Source: a virus. From it: a stretch of DNA of 64,000 nucleotides. Positions 39,227-48,795 of this stretch are shown here, piece by piece (the first letter of the stretch is position 1; every line of letters begins with the position of its first letter). The notes beneath the pieces were generated by a model. The model saw nothing but the letters and a program-made list of their open reading frames with translations. It made no database searches and had not been told where the DNA came from. The DNA is taken from positions 1 to 64,000 of the IMG/VR virus record IMGVR_UViG_3300042889_001540. One strand, written 5' to 3'. A program made the position numbers and the translations under genes.

Positions 39227-42200
39227 TTACAGTACTTCAACCCAACTATTATCCGGACAGAAATAGAGTATATCATTTATCGCGTCGGTACAATAACCAA
39301 TGATTCTAACATTATTACCGGATGCCGGTGGAGATGTTGAGCTAAACCCTCCCGCAGTTGTTGACACATATTGTATAGAACCTAAAGTCATACTAGTAAA
39401 TGACGTTGTACTAAATTTAGCATAACCTCGTAGTAATATTCCATCAGCAACTGTAGTGCCTAAAGCAATACCTAATAATCCTGTCGACCCAGAAACAGTA
39501 GTTGCATTTGCTGCTGTCCAAATACCTCCTGAACTGTAATAATAAACCGAACCAGCAACTAATGTGCCAGAACCGAAGTAAATGACCTCTCCCGCACCAC
39601 CATTAGTAGTTGGAACTGTAAATATTTTATTTTTATCAATATTAAGATTATTAACAAATGTTGTACAACTTCTGTTTGCCGTAAGATTATTACCTATAAT
39701 ATGACTATTATTAAATGATGAAGGGATTGTATTGCACATACCTCCAAGTATTGATGAATTTGTTGAATAAATGTTATTTTGAAATCCACCTCCGATAGTC
39801 GAATAGCAGGAAATTATATCAATTTTGTTACCATATCCACCCCCAATTGTTGACCCATTACCAAAAGACCTGTTGATACTACCACCTCCAACAAATGATT
39901 GGCAACCGGAAGCGGTATTACATTTACCTCCACCAATTGTTGAGAAGTACCCTGTTGCACAGTTTCTAAATCCACCTCCAATTGTCGATAGTCTACCGGC
40001 ATTACAACAAACAATTGCCCCTGATAATATACCTGTAGTTACATTAAATGTTCCACCCGAAGTATTGTGTCCAATACCACCACCAATTGTTGCGCCTAAT
40101 GAACAACATTCATTAGGCGTTGATTGAATTATATTTCTTTGTCCACCACCAATTTGTGAGAACCTTGCTCCCACACTATTACGACAACCACCGACAATAG
40201 TTGAGTAAACTCCTCGTGATGTGTTAAAACTACCTCCGCCAATAAAAGTATAACCAGCTGTTGCACAGTTTCTAAATCCACCTCCAATTGTCGATAGTTT
40301 ACCGGCGTTACAACAATTAATTGACCCAGTTAAATCTCCCGTAGTCGCATCAAATGTTCCACCTGAAGTATTATGTCCAATACCTCCACCAATTGTCGCC
40401 CCTAATGAACAACATTCATTAGGCGTTGATTGAATTATATTTCTTTGTCCACCACCAATTTGTGAGAATTTAGCGTTTGTAATATTACAATATCCGCCTC
40501 CGATAAACGATGTTAACCCTAATGATGAGTTACATCGACCACCACCAATGAATGAATTTTGTCCGGATGAAAGATTACAATAACCACCACCAATTGTTGA
40601 TTGGTAACCTAATGATGAGTTACATTTACCTCCACCAATTGTTGAATAATACCCTGTTGTACCGTTTTCTCCACCACCACCAATTGTTGAGAAATCACCG
40701 AAAGTTTGATTACATCGTCCCCCACCAATGGTTGTGAAACCAATATTAGGGGTTGAAGTATTACAGTAACCTCCAGATATTGTATTACCACCAGTACTTG
40801 CTGCGACACTATTATAAACATTAGTATTAATAGTATTCCTATTCCCACCATTAATAACATCACCTACTCTTGGGTAAGAGTAATTAAAATTTTGAGATGG
40901 AAAAATTCTGTTTGAATAACCACCACCGATAAATGATGTGGTACCTGATGATGAGTTACATCGACCACCACTGATTGTTGAGGTAGACCCTGAAACAAGA
41001 TTATTAAAACCTCCTCCGATTGTTGAACAAAATCCGTTAGAAATATTTTGACGACCACCACCAACGGTTGAATGAGTACAACAAGCCTTGTTATAAAACC
41101 CTCCACTAACTGTTGAACGGATACCATAAGCGGTGTTTTCCTGGCCACCCCCAACTGTCGAATAACAATTATTTGCAATATTATAATTACCTCCAGCAAT
41201 TGTTGAATAAGTACCACAAGCAGTGTTACAAGAACCACCACCAATTGTTGAATAATTATTTGAAGAAGTATTACCACAACCGCCACCGATAAACGATGTT
41301 AACCCTGATGATGAGTTACATTGACCACCACCAATGAATGAATTTTGTCCGGATGAAAGATTACAATAACCACCACCAATTGTTGATTGGTAACCTGATG
41401 ATGAGTTACATTTACCTCCACCAATTGTTGAATAATTATTTGAAGAAGTATTATACGAACCACCACCGATTGTAGAACTAAGTCCAGTAGCATCATTACT
41501 ATATCCACCACTAATCGTAGAATTAAGATTTGACGCAATATTATTAAATCCCCCCCCAACTGTTGAATAAGTATTTGAAGCACAGTTTTGATAACCACCA
41601 CCAATTGTTGACCAATTTCCAAGTGATGAATTACATCTTCCTCCACCAATTGTTGACGCACATCCAATAGTATTATTGAAAACCCCACCAGCAATTGTTG
41701 AACCATCACCAGACGCACCATTTGTTACACCCCCACCAATTGTTGAATATGCAGTTGATACGGTATTATTTCGGCCACCTCCAATTGTTGAACAAGCTCC
41801 TGTTGCACAGTTTTGATAACCACCCCCAATTGTAGAATTAACCCCATAAGCAAGATTAGAACTACCCCCACCAATTGTTGAGTAAGTACAAGAAGCGGTA
41901 TTACCACGACCTCCACCAATTGTTGAAGTATAACCATACGCACAATTTGTTACACCCCCACCAATTGTTGAATAATTATTTGAAGAAGTATTATACGAGC
42001 CACCACCAATTGTTGACCAATTCCCAAGTGATGAGTTACATTGACCACCACCAATGAATGAATTTTGTCCGGATGAAAGATTACAATAACCACCACCAAT
42101 TGTTGATTGGTAACCTGATGATGAGTTACATTTACCTCCACCAATTGTTGAATAATTATTTGAAGAAGTATTATACGAACCACCACCGATTGTAGAACTA

Positions 42201-43606
42201 AGTCCAGTAGCATCATTACTATATCCACCACTAATCGTAGAATTAAGATTTGACGCAATATTATTAAATCCCCCCCCAACTGTTGAATAAGTATTTGAAA
42301 CACAGTTTAGATAACCACCACCAATTGTTGATTGGTAACCTGATGATGAGTTACATTTACCTCCACCAATTGTTGAACAAGCTCCTGTTGCACAGTTTCT
42401 AAATCCACCCCCAATAGTTGATAATCTACCAGCATCACAACAAGTAATTACACCAGTTAAATTTCCAGTAGTAGTATTAAATGTTCCTCCATTAGTATTA
42501 TGACCAATACCGCCACCAATTGTTACCCCTAAAGAGCAATAAGGATTTGTAGGGGATTGAATTATGTTTCTTTGTCCTCCAGCAATAACTGAAAATCTTG
42601 AATTTGTTATGTTGCAACAACCAGCTCCAATTGTTGAATAAGTAGCAGAAGCGGTATTATTTGTTCCCCCTCCAATTGTTGAAAAACCATCAGAAGTAAA
42701 ATTACAAACACCACCTCCAACTGTTGAATTTGTTCCAGAAGCATAATTACATCTACCACCACCTACTGTTGAATACGCACCAGTAGCATCATTGGAATAA
42801 CCACCAGCAATTGTTGAACGACAACCAGAAGCAATATTTAATACACCACCACCAATTGATGAATGGTTCGAAGTAGCGTTATTAGAACTACCACCTCCTA
42901 TTGTTGCCTGACAACCAGAAGCAGTATTAAAAGAACCACCTCCAATTGTTGCATTACTTCCACTTGCAGAATTGTTATTACCACCTGATATTGTTGAAAT
43001 ATATCCTGTTGCACAGTTTCTTAAACCACCACTTATCGTTGATAATTTTCCAGCATTACAACAAGTAATTACTCCTGATAAAATACCTGTGGTCGCATTA
43101 AATGTTCCACCTGAAGTATTGTGTCCAATACCACCACCTATTGTCGTACCCAAAGAACAACATTCATTTATTGGTGATTGAATTACGTTTCTATTACCAC
43201 CACCAATAAATGACATTCTAGCGTTTGTTGTGTTTCCACTTCCACCTAAAGACGCAGAATAAGCACCTGACGCGATATTACTAACGCCACATCTAACTGA
43301 TGAGTTAGTGCCAGTTCCTGATATAATAACCGCGGATGGACGGGTATCAGCACTAACTTTCATAACTAAATCCGTATTTGTAATACCTGTATAATACCAA
43401 TATTCTAATATTCCTGTATTAGAGGTTACATATCTACCTCCATTATATGTTGTTGTTCCGGTTATAATACCAACAGATAAACCAATATACCTATTTGCAA
43501 TAATAATACTATTATTAGCTTCAGTGGTACTAGTCCACGGTCCGTATCGAGTGTCTAATGATTTAGGTGAAAATGTTTCTAAATTGTCATTAATTATAAT
43601 TGCCAT
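39227..43606 (-). CDS. Giant beta-roll tail fibre of 15-residue GGG repeats
   Basis: 1,459 residues. After an N-terminal attachment domain (about 1-115), some 60 degenerate copies of a 15-residue unit, STIGGGxxNxASGxx, run to about residue 1290. The regular Gly-Gly-Gly and Asn/Ser/Thr positions suggest a left-handed beta-roll or beta-helix like the YadA head, probably trimeric. Four Cys-rich inserts (CCSLGATIGGGIGHNTSGGT and CCNAG) interrupt the array. The C-terminal about 160 residues (IFTVPTTNGGAGEVIYFGSG ... SWVEVL) resemble a fibre-tip domain of other phage proteins. It is probably a long receptor-binding or enzyme-less rod fibre. Confidence 0.85.
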   Translation of the reverse strand: MAIIINDNLETFSPKSLDTRYGPWTSTTEANNSIIIANRYIGLSVGIITGTTTYNGGRYVTSNTGILEYWYYTGITNTDLVMKVSADTRPSAVIISGTGTNSSVRCGVSNIASGAYSASLGGSGNTTNARMSFIGGGNRNVIQSPINECCSLGTTIGGGIGHNTSGGTFNATTGILSGVITCCNAGKLSTISGGLRNCATGYISTISGGNNNSASGSNATIGGGSFNTASGCQATIGGGSSNNATSNHSSIGGGVLNIASGCRSTIAGGYSNDATGAYSTVGGGRCNYASGTNSTVGGGVCNFTSDGFSTIGGGTNNTASATYSTIGAGCCNITNSRFSVIAGGQRNIIQSPTNPYCSLGVTIGGGIGHNTNGGTFNTTTGNLTGVITCCDAGRLSTIGGGFRNCATGACSTIGGGKCNSSSGYQSTIGGGYLNCVSNTYSTVGGGFNNIASNLNSTISGGYSNDATGLSSTIGGGSYNTSSNNYSTIGGGKCNSSSGYQSTIGGGYCNLSSGQNSFIGGGQCNSSLGNWSTIGGGSYNTSSNNYSTIGGGVTNCAYGYTSTIGGGRGNTASCTYSTIGGGSSNLAYGVNSTIGGGYQNCATGACSTIGGGRNNTVSTAYSTIGGGVTNGASGDGSTIAGGVFNNTIGCASTIGGGRCNSSLGNWSTIGGGYQNCASNTYSTVGGGFNNIASNLNSTISGGYSNDATGLSSTIGGGSYNTSSNNYSTIGGGKCNSSSGYQSTIGGGYCNLSSGQNSFIGGGQCNSSSGLTSFIGGGCGNTSSNNYSTIGGGSCNTACGTYSTIAGGNYNIANNCYSTVGGGQENTAYGIRSTVSGGFYNKACCTHSTVGGGRQNISNGFCSTIGGGFNNLVSGSTSTISGGRCNSSSGTTSFIGGGYSNRIFPSQNFNYSYPRVGDVINGGNRNTINTNVYNSVAASTGGNTISGGYCNTSTPNIGFTTIGGGRCNQTFGDFSTIGGGGENGTTGYYSTIGGGKCNSSLGYQSTIGGGYCNLSSGQNSFIGGGRCNSSLGLTSFIGGGYCNITNAKFSQIGGGQRNIIQSTPNECCSLGATIGGGIGHNTSGGTFDATTGDLTGSINCCNAGKLSTIGGGFRNCATAGYTFIGGGSFNTSRGVYSTIVGGCRNSVGARFSQIGGGQRNIIQSTPNECCSLGATIGGGIGHNTSGGTFNVTTGILSGAIVCCNAGRLSTIGGGFRNCATGYFSTIGGGKCNTASGCQSFVGGGSINRSFGNGSTIGGGYGNKIDIISCYSTIGGGFQNNIYSTNSSILGGMCNTIPSSFNNSHIIGNNLTANRSCTTFVNNLNIDKNKIFTVPTTNGGAGEVIYFGSGTLVAGSVYYYSSGGIWTAANATTVSGSTGLLGIALGTTVADGILLRGYAKFSTTSFTSMTLGSIQYVSTTAGGFSSTSPPASGNNVRIIGYCTDAINDILYFCPDNSWVEVL
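39951..40160 (-). repeat. Cys-rich cassette in fibre gene (copy 4)
   Basis: About 210 bases coding for NIIQSTPNECCSLGATIGGG, a TSGGTFNVTTGILSGA part, CCNAGRLSTIGGGFRNCATG. Closest to copy 3 (40258-40465); both differ from copies 2 and 1. Confidence 0.8.
40258..40465 (-). repeat. Cys-rich cassette in fibre gene (copy 3)
   Basis: Same cassette, differing in the middle (TFDATTGDLTGSINCCNAGK). Long runs are identical to copy 4, including the segment around 40060-40140 against 40370-40450. Confidence 0.8.
41309..41579 (-). repeat. Exact 271-base direct repeat in fibre gene (copy A)
   Basis: Identical, base for base by eye, to 42029-42299. The offset is 720 bases, exactly sixteen 45-base (15-residue) units, so the reading frame and repeat phase are kept. 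The exactness implies a recent duplication or ongoing gene conversion. Confidence 0.9.
42029..42299 (-). repeat. Exact 271-base direct repeat in fibre gene (copy B)
   Basis: Second copy of 41309-41579. The flanks differ at once on both sides (for example GAAG against GAAA after the right end), which marks the limits of the duplicated tract. Confidence 0.9.
42384..42600 (-). repeat. Cys-rich cassette in fibre gene (copy 2)
   Basis: More diverged copy: SPTNPYCSLGVTIGGGIGHN then GNLTGVITCCDAGRLSTI. One of the paired cysteines is replaced by tyrosine (NPYCS for NECCS). Confidence 0.75.
43005..43215 (-). repeat. Cys-rich cassette in fibre gene (copy 1)
   Basis: First copy in reading order: SPINECCSLGTTIGGGIGHN, then GILSGVITCCNAGKLSTISG. 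It lies close to the N-terminal end of the repeat array. Confidence 0.75.
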
Positions 43607-43610
43607 ATTA

Positions 43611-45281
43611 TTATAAGTTTCTTAATTGCATTGATGTGTTAGTTGTTTGATAATTACTAATATATATATCAAAATTTATTCCTGACCAATACCCATCAGG
43701 ACTATTTACTGATTGTAAAACCGGTGATTGAAATAAATTTGTTAACCCCCCTATATTCCCGTTATTTAACGCATCTACATACCATTTAGTTTTATCCGGG
43801 TAATTATCAAATGTTGCAAACCACAAATATTTCGAAACCGCAGCAAATGGTATTATTATCGTTCCCGCAGCACTTAATAAAATTTTATTAGCACTCCCAC
43901 TTGAAATAAGTGACGCAATACTTGAAGTTGTCGGTTGTGTTGTGGATACCCCCCAAAAAAATGGGTATATATTATTATAAGTAAATGTTGTACTATCGTA
44001 ATTAGTTGATGCGGATTGTGGTGCATTAACACTTCTAACTTGTGAAGCTCTGACATCAGTTGAGCCTTTATTATTTTGTTTAGCCAATCCAGTAAAATAA
44101 TTACCATCAGATTTATATACAGTTAAGGTTGTTGTATTTAATCCTGTAGGCGCCGGTAGTGTATACACTTCAGAATAAGGTGTTGGACTTATAGTATATG
44201 ATATATTTGGATTATTGGGGTCTGTATATCCGAATTGACTAGGTATATTAGTTGTAAACCCACTAGTTAAAGTTGTGTCAGTGAAAATCGGATTACCGTC
44301 TCTTAATAATCGTAATTGAGTGTATCGTCCTGCATCATTTTTAACACCTGTTGCCGTCAATGATAACGAGATAGTTGAACCCACCTCAGCAAGAGTATTA
44401 GAAACCCCCCCTATTGAAATTGTCGGTATTGTATATGTTGGTAGTACTGTTGGAAATAATAAGTCATTAAATAAACTGACAAAAGTATTCCCACTTAAAC
44501 TACTAACTGTGGTTCCGGAGGGAATTCCCCCTACATCAGTTGGCATCACTAATGTTGGTGATAATAAAGTATTATAGGTTGTATATAATATAGTTCCCTC
44601 ACTAATACCTAACCCAGTATTTGCAGAAACACTTATCTCACCACTTGTAAATCCTGTAACAGGTACTGTTCCTCCCGTAACATTATATAATTCTAATGTT
44701 GAGGTTGCGGAAAAATAAGTCGCACCTGAGACTTGAGCTCCTCCCGCATAAAATATTTTCCAACGAGCATCATTTCTTGACACACCATTGACATTTTCAA
44801 TTGTTGATGCGGTCCAAGCATTGACAAACGCAGTTCCTTCCGTGGTATTACTTCTAACAATAGTCGAATAATTTGATTCAGTTACTGTTACAGGTGTTTG
44901 TCCGCTAACCGCAGCCCATAAAGATTCATAATTCGGTATATTATATTGGTAAACAGTATTTGTTTCTTGAACAAACACTAACATACCAAGTCTTCTTCTT
45001 CCTGAGGAAATATTATCTGAGTTTAAAGTAATAAAATCAGGTGAGGATAAAGGGTTAGACCCTTTTGTGAAATTTATTGGAATTGTATTTGCAGATAATT
45101 GAATATTTGATGGATATGTCGATGCAGTTAATATTAAATTAAGGTCATTTAAATTGTAAACTTCCATATACCCCCCAGTACTTAATACTGAAAAATTTGT
45201 ACCAAAAGTACTGGTTCTATCAGCACTTTGAGTACCGGATAATTGGGCTGAGGTTAAAGGGTTTTTATAAGGGAATGACAT
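43611..45281 (-). CDS. Fibre or fibre-associated beta-rich protein
   Basis: 556 residues, very rich in Thr, Ser, Asn and Gly with strand-forming repeats and no Cys. The N-terminus (MSFPYKNPLTSAQLSGTQSA) precedes a region with RRRLGMLVFVQETNTVYQYN, a recurring element in fibre proteins of large phages (a display module that begins a beta-sandwich). The middle has an Ig-like stretch (TIPTISIGGVSNTLAEVGST ... LSLTATGVKNDAGRYTQLRL). The C-terminus ends with WYVDALNNGNIGG and YISNYQ. It lies just upstream of the beta-roll fibre by 4 bases, so the two may form one fibre. Confidence 0.7.
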   Translation of the reverse strand: MSFPYKNPLTSAQLSGTQSADRTSTFGTNFSVLSTGGYMEVYNLNDLNLILTASTYPSNIQLSANTIPINFTKGSNPLSSPDFITLNSDNISSGRRRLGMLVFVQETNTVYQYNIPNYESLWAAVSGQTPVTVTESNYSTIVRSNTTEGTAFVNAWTASTIENVNGVSRNDARWKIFYAGGAQVSGATYFSATSTLELYNVTGGTVPVTGFTSGEISVSANTGLGISEGTILYTTYNTLLSPTLVMPTDVGGIPSGTTVSSLSGNTFVSLFNDLLFPTVLPTYTIPTISIGGVSNTLAEVGSTISLSLTATGVKNDAGRYTQLRLLRDGNPIFTDTTLTSGFTTNIPSQFGYTDPNNPNISYTISPTPYSEVYTLPAPTGLNTTTLTVYKSDGNYFTGLAKQNNKGSTDVRASQVRSVNAPQSASTNYDSTTFTYNNIYPFFWGVSTTQPTTSSIASLISSGSANKILLSAAGTIIIPFAAVSKYLWFATFDNYPDKTKWYVDALNNGNIGGLTNLFQSPVLQSVNSPDGYWSGINFDIYISNYQTTNTSMQLRNL

Positions 45282-45304
45282 ATTTTTATTTTATTATTTA
45301 ATTA

Positions 45305-46279
45305 TTATGATTTAATATCCCCTTTAATCCATAGGGTATTTGTTAATGGTGGCGACGATGGTTGTGAACATAATTCAATCATCCATAATATTCGATATAC
45401 CCCTGAAGGAATAACACAACCTGACGGTACTATAACATTGACAGATGCATTTACCGCATCAGGAATTCCGTCATTAATTATCGAAGTTGAACAAGCACTT
45501 CCAATACCAACATCTAAAGTCATATTATTAAGAGCACCACCAACTCCATTAAGCGGAATCCAAACGGTATAGGTGTATTGTATTGACGAATTTATTTGTG
45601 ATGGTAAAATTGGTACACTACCTAAAGTGTATTGATTTTGAGGACACCCGTATGAATCAGTTCCACCTCCTGATGATTGCATAATAGTCCCCGAAAATGT
45701 GGATATATTTGTAACAAAATTACCCGATGAACCAGTCCATCCCGAATATTGTACGTATAAAGCCATATCGTCAGCATAACTGGAACCTGCCGGTGTACCA
45801 CTGTTACCCCACCCAAAGAATGCAGTTGCACCAGTATTGTACATGTATGACCCTAAATCATTCAATGAAGTACTATCTTGTGGTTCAGGGAATATATAAC
45901 CTAAAAACGCAGCCCCACTTGGTGTTGGTGTTTGAGTTGGAGTATTTGTTTGAGTTGGAGTATTTGTTTGAGTTGGAGTATTTGTCGGAGTATTTGTCGG
46001 AGTTTGAGTAGGGGTAGGAGTTTGAGTAGGGGTTTGAGTAGGAGTAGTTGTCGGAGTCACACATTGAAGCTCAATAACTACTCCAATTAACATTTCTTCT
46101 AATGTTACACCGGAATAATAAAGTATATCATTAACGTAAATGTCAAAAGGGCCTAACGCCGGAGAATCCGGACTAACCTTAATAAGATAAGAAGAACATG
46201 AAGTTACTGCCAACGCTTGTACTATTTCATTATCACAACCGGACGCGGTATTAATTACGGTAATTGAATATATGGCCAC
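45305..46279 (-). CDS. Two-domain fibre protein with Thr-Pro linker
   Basis: 324 residues with a GTG start (46277-46279); no nearby ATG is in frame. The N-terminal about 75 residues (VINTASGCDNEIVQALAVTS ... PFDIYVNDILYYSGVTLEEM) look like a small SprB/Ig-like module and may attach to the tail. Residues about 76-122 are a pure Thr-Pro-Gln linker. The C-terminal domain (about 123-324, GAAFLGYIFPEPQDSTSLND, TAFFGWGNSGTPAGSSYADD) is beta-rich with several Cys and likely the receptor-facing part. Function inferred. Confidence 0.7.
   Translation of the reverse strand: MAIYSITVINTASGCDNEIVQALAVTSCSSYLIKVSPDSPALGPFDIYVNDILYYSGVTLEEMLIGVVIELQCVTPTTTPTQTPTQTPTPTQTPTNTPTNTPTQTNTPTQTNTPTQTPTPSGAAFLGYIFPEPQDSTSLNDLGSYMYNTGATAFFGWGNSGTPAGSSYADDMALYVQYSGWTGSSGNFVTNISTFSGTIMQSSGGGTDSYGCPQNQYTLGSVPILPSQINSSIQYTYTVWIPLNGVGGALNNMTLDVGIGSACSTSIINDGIPDAVNASVNVIVPSGCVIPSGVYRILWMIELCSQPSSPPLTNTLWIKGDIKS
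45915..46055 (-). repeat. Thr-Pro minisatellite in the 324-residue fibre gene
   Basis: Tandem GTTTGAGTTGGAGTATTT-type units (plus strand) coding for [17 protein letters not shown]. Three nearly identical copies of an 18-base block lie between 45937 and 45985. Confidence 0.8.
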
Positions 46280-46351
46280 TATTAATATTTTATAATAAAT
46301 ACCTCAAAAGTTTTAATTTAGCAACTAAAAATTGAATTTAAAAATTTAGTT

Positions 46352-46663
46352 TCACGGATTTAACTTAGAGATAGTCACATTCATTTCACAATCCGCCAAT
46401 ATTATAGTAATTTCAAATGCACATCCCTCACTACAATTTAGAATTTTGAAAACTTCACATCCGACAGAATCAACCATTAATAACATAACTTCGGGCGCCG
46501 TATCGAAAATAGAAGGAATCACAGTATTATAAGATACTGTCGGAGGGACTGGTCCTGAAAGAATAGCACCAATTAAAGATTTATTATTACCATAAACATC
46601 CGCAATGAAAATGTCAACAGGATATGTACCCCCCGAAATTTCATTTATTCTTACTTGTGTCAT
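46352..46663 (-). CDS. Small fibre-associated protein, SprB-like
   Basis: 103 residues from the ATG at 46661-46663 (MTQVRINEISGGTYPVDIFI); the longer frame begins with TTG. The start overlaps the stop of the SprB-repeat gene by ATGA, so the two are co-translated. The opening INEISGGTYPVDIFIADVYG and the closing LMVDSVGCEVFKILNCSEG are like a single SprB-type module with the final D-S-x-G-C pattern. It may be a chaperone or partner of the larger protein. Function unknown. Confidence 0.65.
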   Translation of the reverse strand: MTQVRINEISGGTYPVDIFIADVYGNNKSLIGAILSGPVPPTVSYNTVIPSIFDTAPEVMLLMVDSVGCEVFKILNCSEGCAFEITIILADCEMNVTISKLNP

Positions 46664-48795
46664 GTCAAACAAATTATATCATATTCAATTATCAAATCAA
46701 TTACAATTTCTTGACCTTGCAATGTATTATCACCTCTTGTAGTCTCAATTGTAATTAAATTTTCAGTTGGGTTAGTTTCCACCTTTCCAACTCCGGGTAT
46801 ACTCAACAGTAATTGAGTTATCGTATCATAATAAAGGTTATCTTGAGGAGCGTCGATTAATGACGTTGAAGTGTAAAATTCTTCACTTGTGGTTAAATTT
46901 AATGGTGTTACTGAGACTTTAGCAGTGAAAGTCGCCCCATTTAATTCACATCCAGTGTTATCCAATGTTAAATCATAAAAACCTTCATTTAACATTTGTA
47001 ATAAACCGAATTTAGTTGGTGATGTAATATTAAAAATTTCTGACCCCATAACATATGTTTGATATGATGTTAAATTTTCATAACAACTAATTGTTGTTGT
47101 ACGAGATAGTGAACACCCATTTCCACCGACAAGAATTAAACTATAAGTTCCCCCTGTTAATCCAGAAACTTGGATTTGTTGCGGGTTGCCAGGGACATTG
47201 TCTGACCAATCAAAATTAAATGGGGGAACACCTTGATTAATAAACGCAGTAATTTTACCTGAACTCCCTGTTCCACAAGATGTGCTATAAAGTGAGAAAT
47301 CTAATGGAACACTCCCATTTATTAAAACATTACTTGTTTGAATACAATTAGTTGCGTCAGAAACAGTAACAACATGATTACCAGCAACTAAATTATTAAA
47401 TGTCACTGATGTTAAACTAGTATCAATAATATCATATAAACCATTGTCAATTGAGTAATCAATTGGTAATGTAGCACCTGAAGTCGTACTTATAGTAATT
47501 GAGCCGTTCGATTGTCCACAAGTTGTTCCCGTAACTTGAGTTGAGATGGTGTATTTATTTTCCGCAATAATCGTTACTTCTTCAACATAAGAACACCCTA
47601 AACTATCACTAACTGCAACACTATAAGTTCCGGAAATTAAATTAGTATATATTTGAGTTGTTTGATTAGTACTAACATTAATAGTACTTCCACCAGGATT
47701 AATTAAAGTATACGTAAATGGTGATGAACCTCCAACAACAGATACCGTAATTTGTCCATTACTACTTGAACAAGTTGAATTAACCCCATTAATAGTAACT
47801 GATTGGATACCTGATGGAGACACTAATGTCGTTGTCGCAAAGGTCTGGCATAACCCTGCGTCGGTAACTTGAAATGAATAAGGTCCTGCAGATAAACCAC
47901 TAATACTAAATGTGTTAGAATATGAAATTGATACATCCCCTGTCGATGCCGAATAATAATATGGTGAGGTTCCCCCTGTAATGGTTAAACTTAACACACC
48001 ATCGCTAGAAAAACAACCCGGTGGGGTCGCAGTAAAAACACCAAACCCAATTGGGTTAATATTAGTTATCGTACCGTCTTTAGTCACCACACACCCATAG
48101 GAATCACTAACACTAACAGAGTAAATACCCTCCGTTAACCCTGTGATTGTTGACCCTGTTTGCCCGTTATTCCATAAATAACTATAAGGGGGAGAACCTG
48201 TTGTTCCTGTAATAGTTATTTTACCTATAGGTGTTCCACCACAGCTTGAATTTGGGACAACATATAAACCATAATTTAAAGGTATTGACTCCTCAATTAT
48301 AAAACTCGGACTTCTACCTAAACACCCTCCTAAATCCAATGAAGTTAAATAATAAGTGCCCGCACTTAAGTTACCAAAAACAATGTTTGAAACATTTGTG
48401 TTGGCGGACATTACAAAAGTATCTGTTGACGTGTAAACACTAAATATAGTAGAAGAGAAGTTAGAAGTTGAAGTTCCCGTAACCATTCCATCATCTCCAC
48501 TACAAGTAGTATTTTTAACCCCTAATATTGAACAACAAACCCCATTAGATATTGGTATATTGATATATTCTTGGTAATTTGAGGGGAGAGTACTATCGTT
48601 TACTAATAAAACATACGTTTCCGCGCTTAAGTTTGTTTGGATATATGAGTTATTAGTTAATACAGGTCCACTAACATATGGGCTAATAATTTGCACGGTA
48701 TATGGAGGTGTAGCTCCAGATAAAGATAAATTAAACGACCCTGTTTGATTATTAGTGCAATCACCCGTTACATTTATATTATAATTAAAATTCAT
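46660..48795 (-). CDS. SprB-repeat adhesin-like tail protein
   Basis: 711 residues made of about seven SprB-type repeats (about 1-565), each with a pattern like GKITITGTTGSPPYSYLWNN then GLTEGIYSVSVSDSYGC, and a distinct C-terminal domain (about 566-711) ending in VIDLIIEYDIICLT. SprB repeats are the hallmark of the mobile cell-surface adhesin of gliding Flavobacterium and relatives. In a phage tail cluster they probably form a fibre that binds polysaccharide, or they compete with host adhesin. There is no signal peptide or type IX secretion tail, as expected for a virion protein. Start overlaps the stop of the upstream gene (TAATG). Confidence 0.85.
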   Translation of the reverse strand: MNFNYNINVTGDCTNNQTGSFNLSLSGATPPYTVQIISPYVSGPVLTNNSYIQTNLSAETYVLLVNDSTLPSNYQEYINIPISNGVCCSILGVKNTTCSGDDGMVTGTSTSNFSSTIFSVYTSTDTFVMSANTNVSNIVFGNLSAGTYYLTSLDLGGCLGRSPSFIIEESIPLNYGLYVVPNSSCGGTPIGKITITGTTGSPPYSYLWNNGQTGSTITGLTEGIYSVSVSDSYGCVVTKDGTITNINPIGFGVFTATPPGCFSSDGVLSLTITGGTSPYYYSASTGDVSISYSNTFSISGLSAGPYSFQVTDAGLCQTFATTTLVSPSGIQSVTINGVNSTCSSSNGQITVSVVGGSSPFTYTLINPGGSTINVSTNQTTQIYTNLISGTYSVAVSDSLGCSYVEEVTIIAENKYTISTQVTGTTCGQSNGSITISTTSGATLPIDYSIDNGLYDIIDTSLTSVTFNNLVAGNHVVTVSDATNCIQTSNVLINGSVPLDFSLYSTSCGTGSSGKITAFINQGVPPFNFDWSDNVPGNPQQIQVSGLTGGTYSLILVGGNGCSLSRTTTISCYENLTSYQTYVMGSEIFNITSPTKFGLLQMLNEGFYDLTLDNTGCELNGATFTAKVSVTPLNLTTSEEFYTSTSLIDAPQDNLYYDTITQLLLSIPGVGKVETNPTENLITIETTRGDNTLQGQEIVIDLIIEYDIICLT

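Noticed and set aside
38655-39340. Plus- and minus-strand open frames over the Thr-Pro minisatellites
   Set aside because: The repeat unit GGTGTTTGTGTT lacks stop codons in most frames. The Thr-Pro frame alone continues into globular domains at both ends.
39825-42303. Long open frames on both strands in the fibre gene, several rich in Pro, His or Leu/Val
   Set aside because: They follow the 45-base repeat unit, which happens to be open in other frames. Their products are low-complexity shadows, without starts or neighbours that support genes.
39660-43300. CRISPR-like regular repeats of about 45 bases
   Set aside because: The units are coding, degenerate, directly abutting and in frame with a long gene; there are no spacers, leader or cas genes.
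27979-48795. Diversity-generating retroelement acting on the fibres
   Set aside because: No reverse transcriptase, no template/variable repeat pair with adenine-biased differences was seen. Duplications are exact or broadly diverged.
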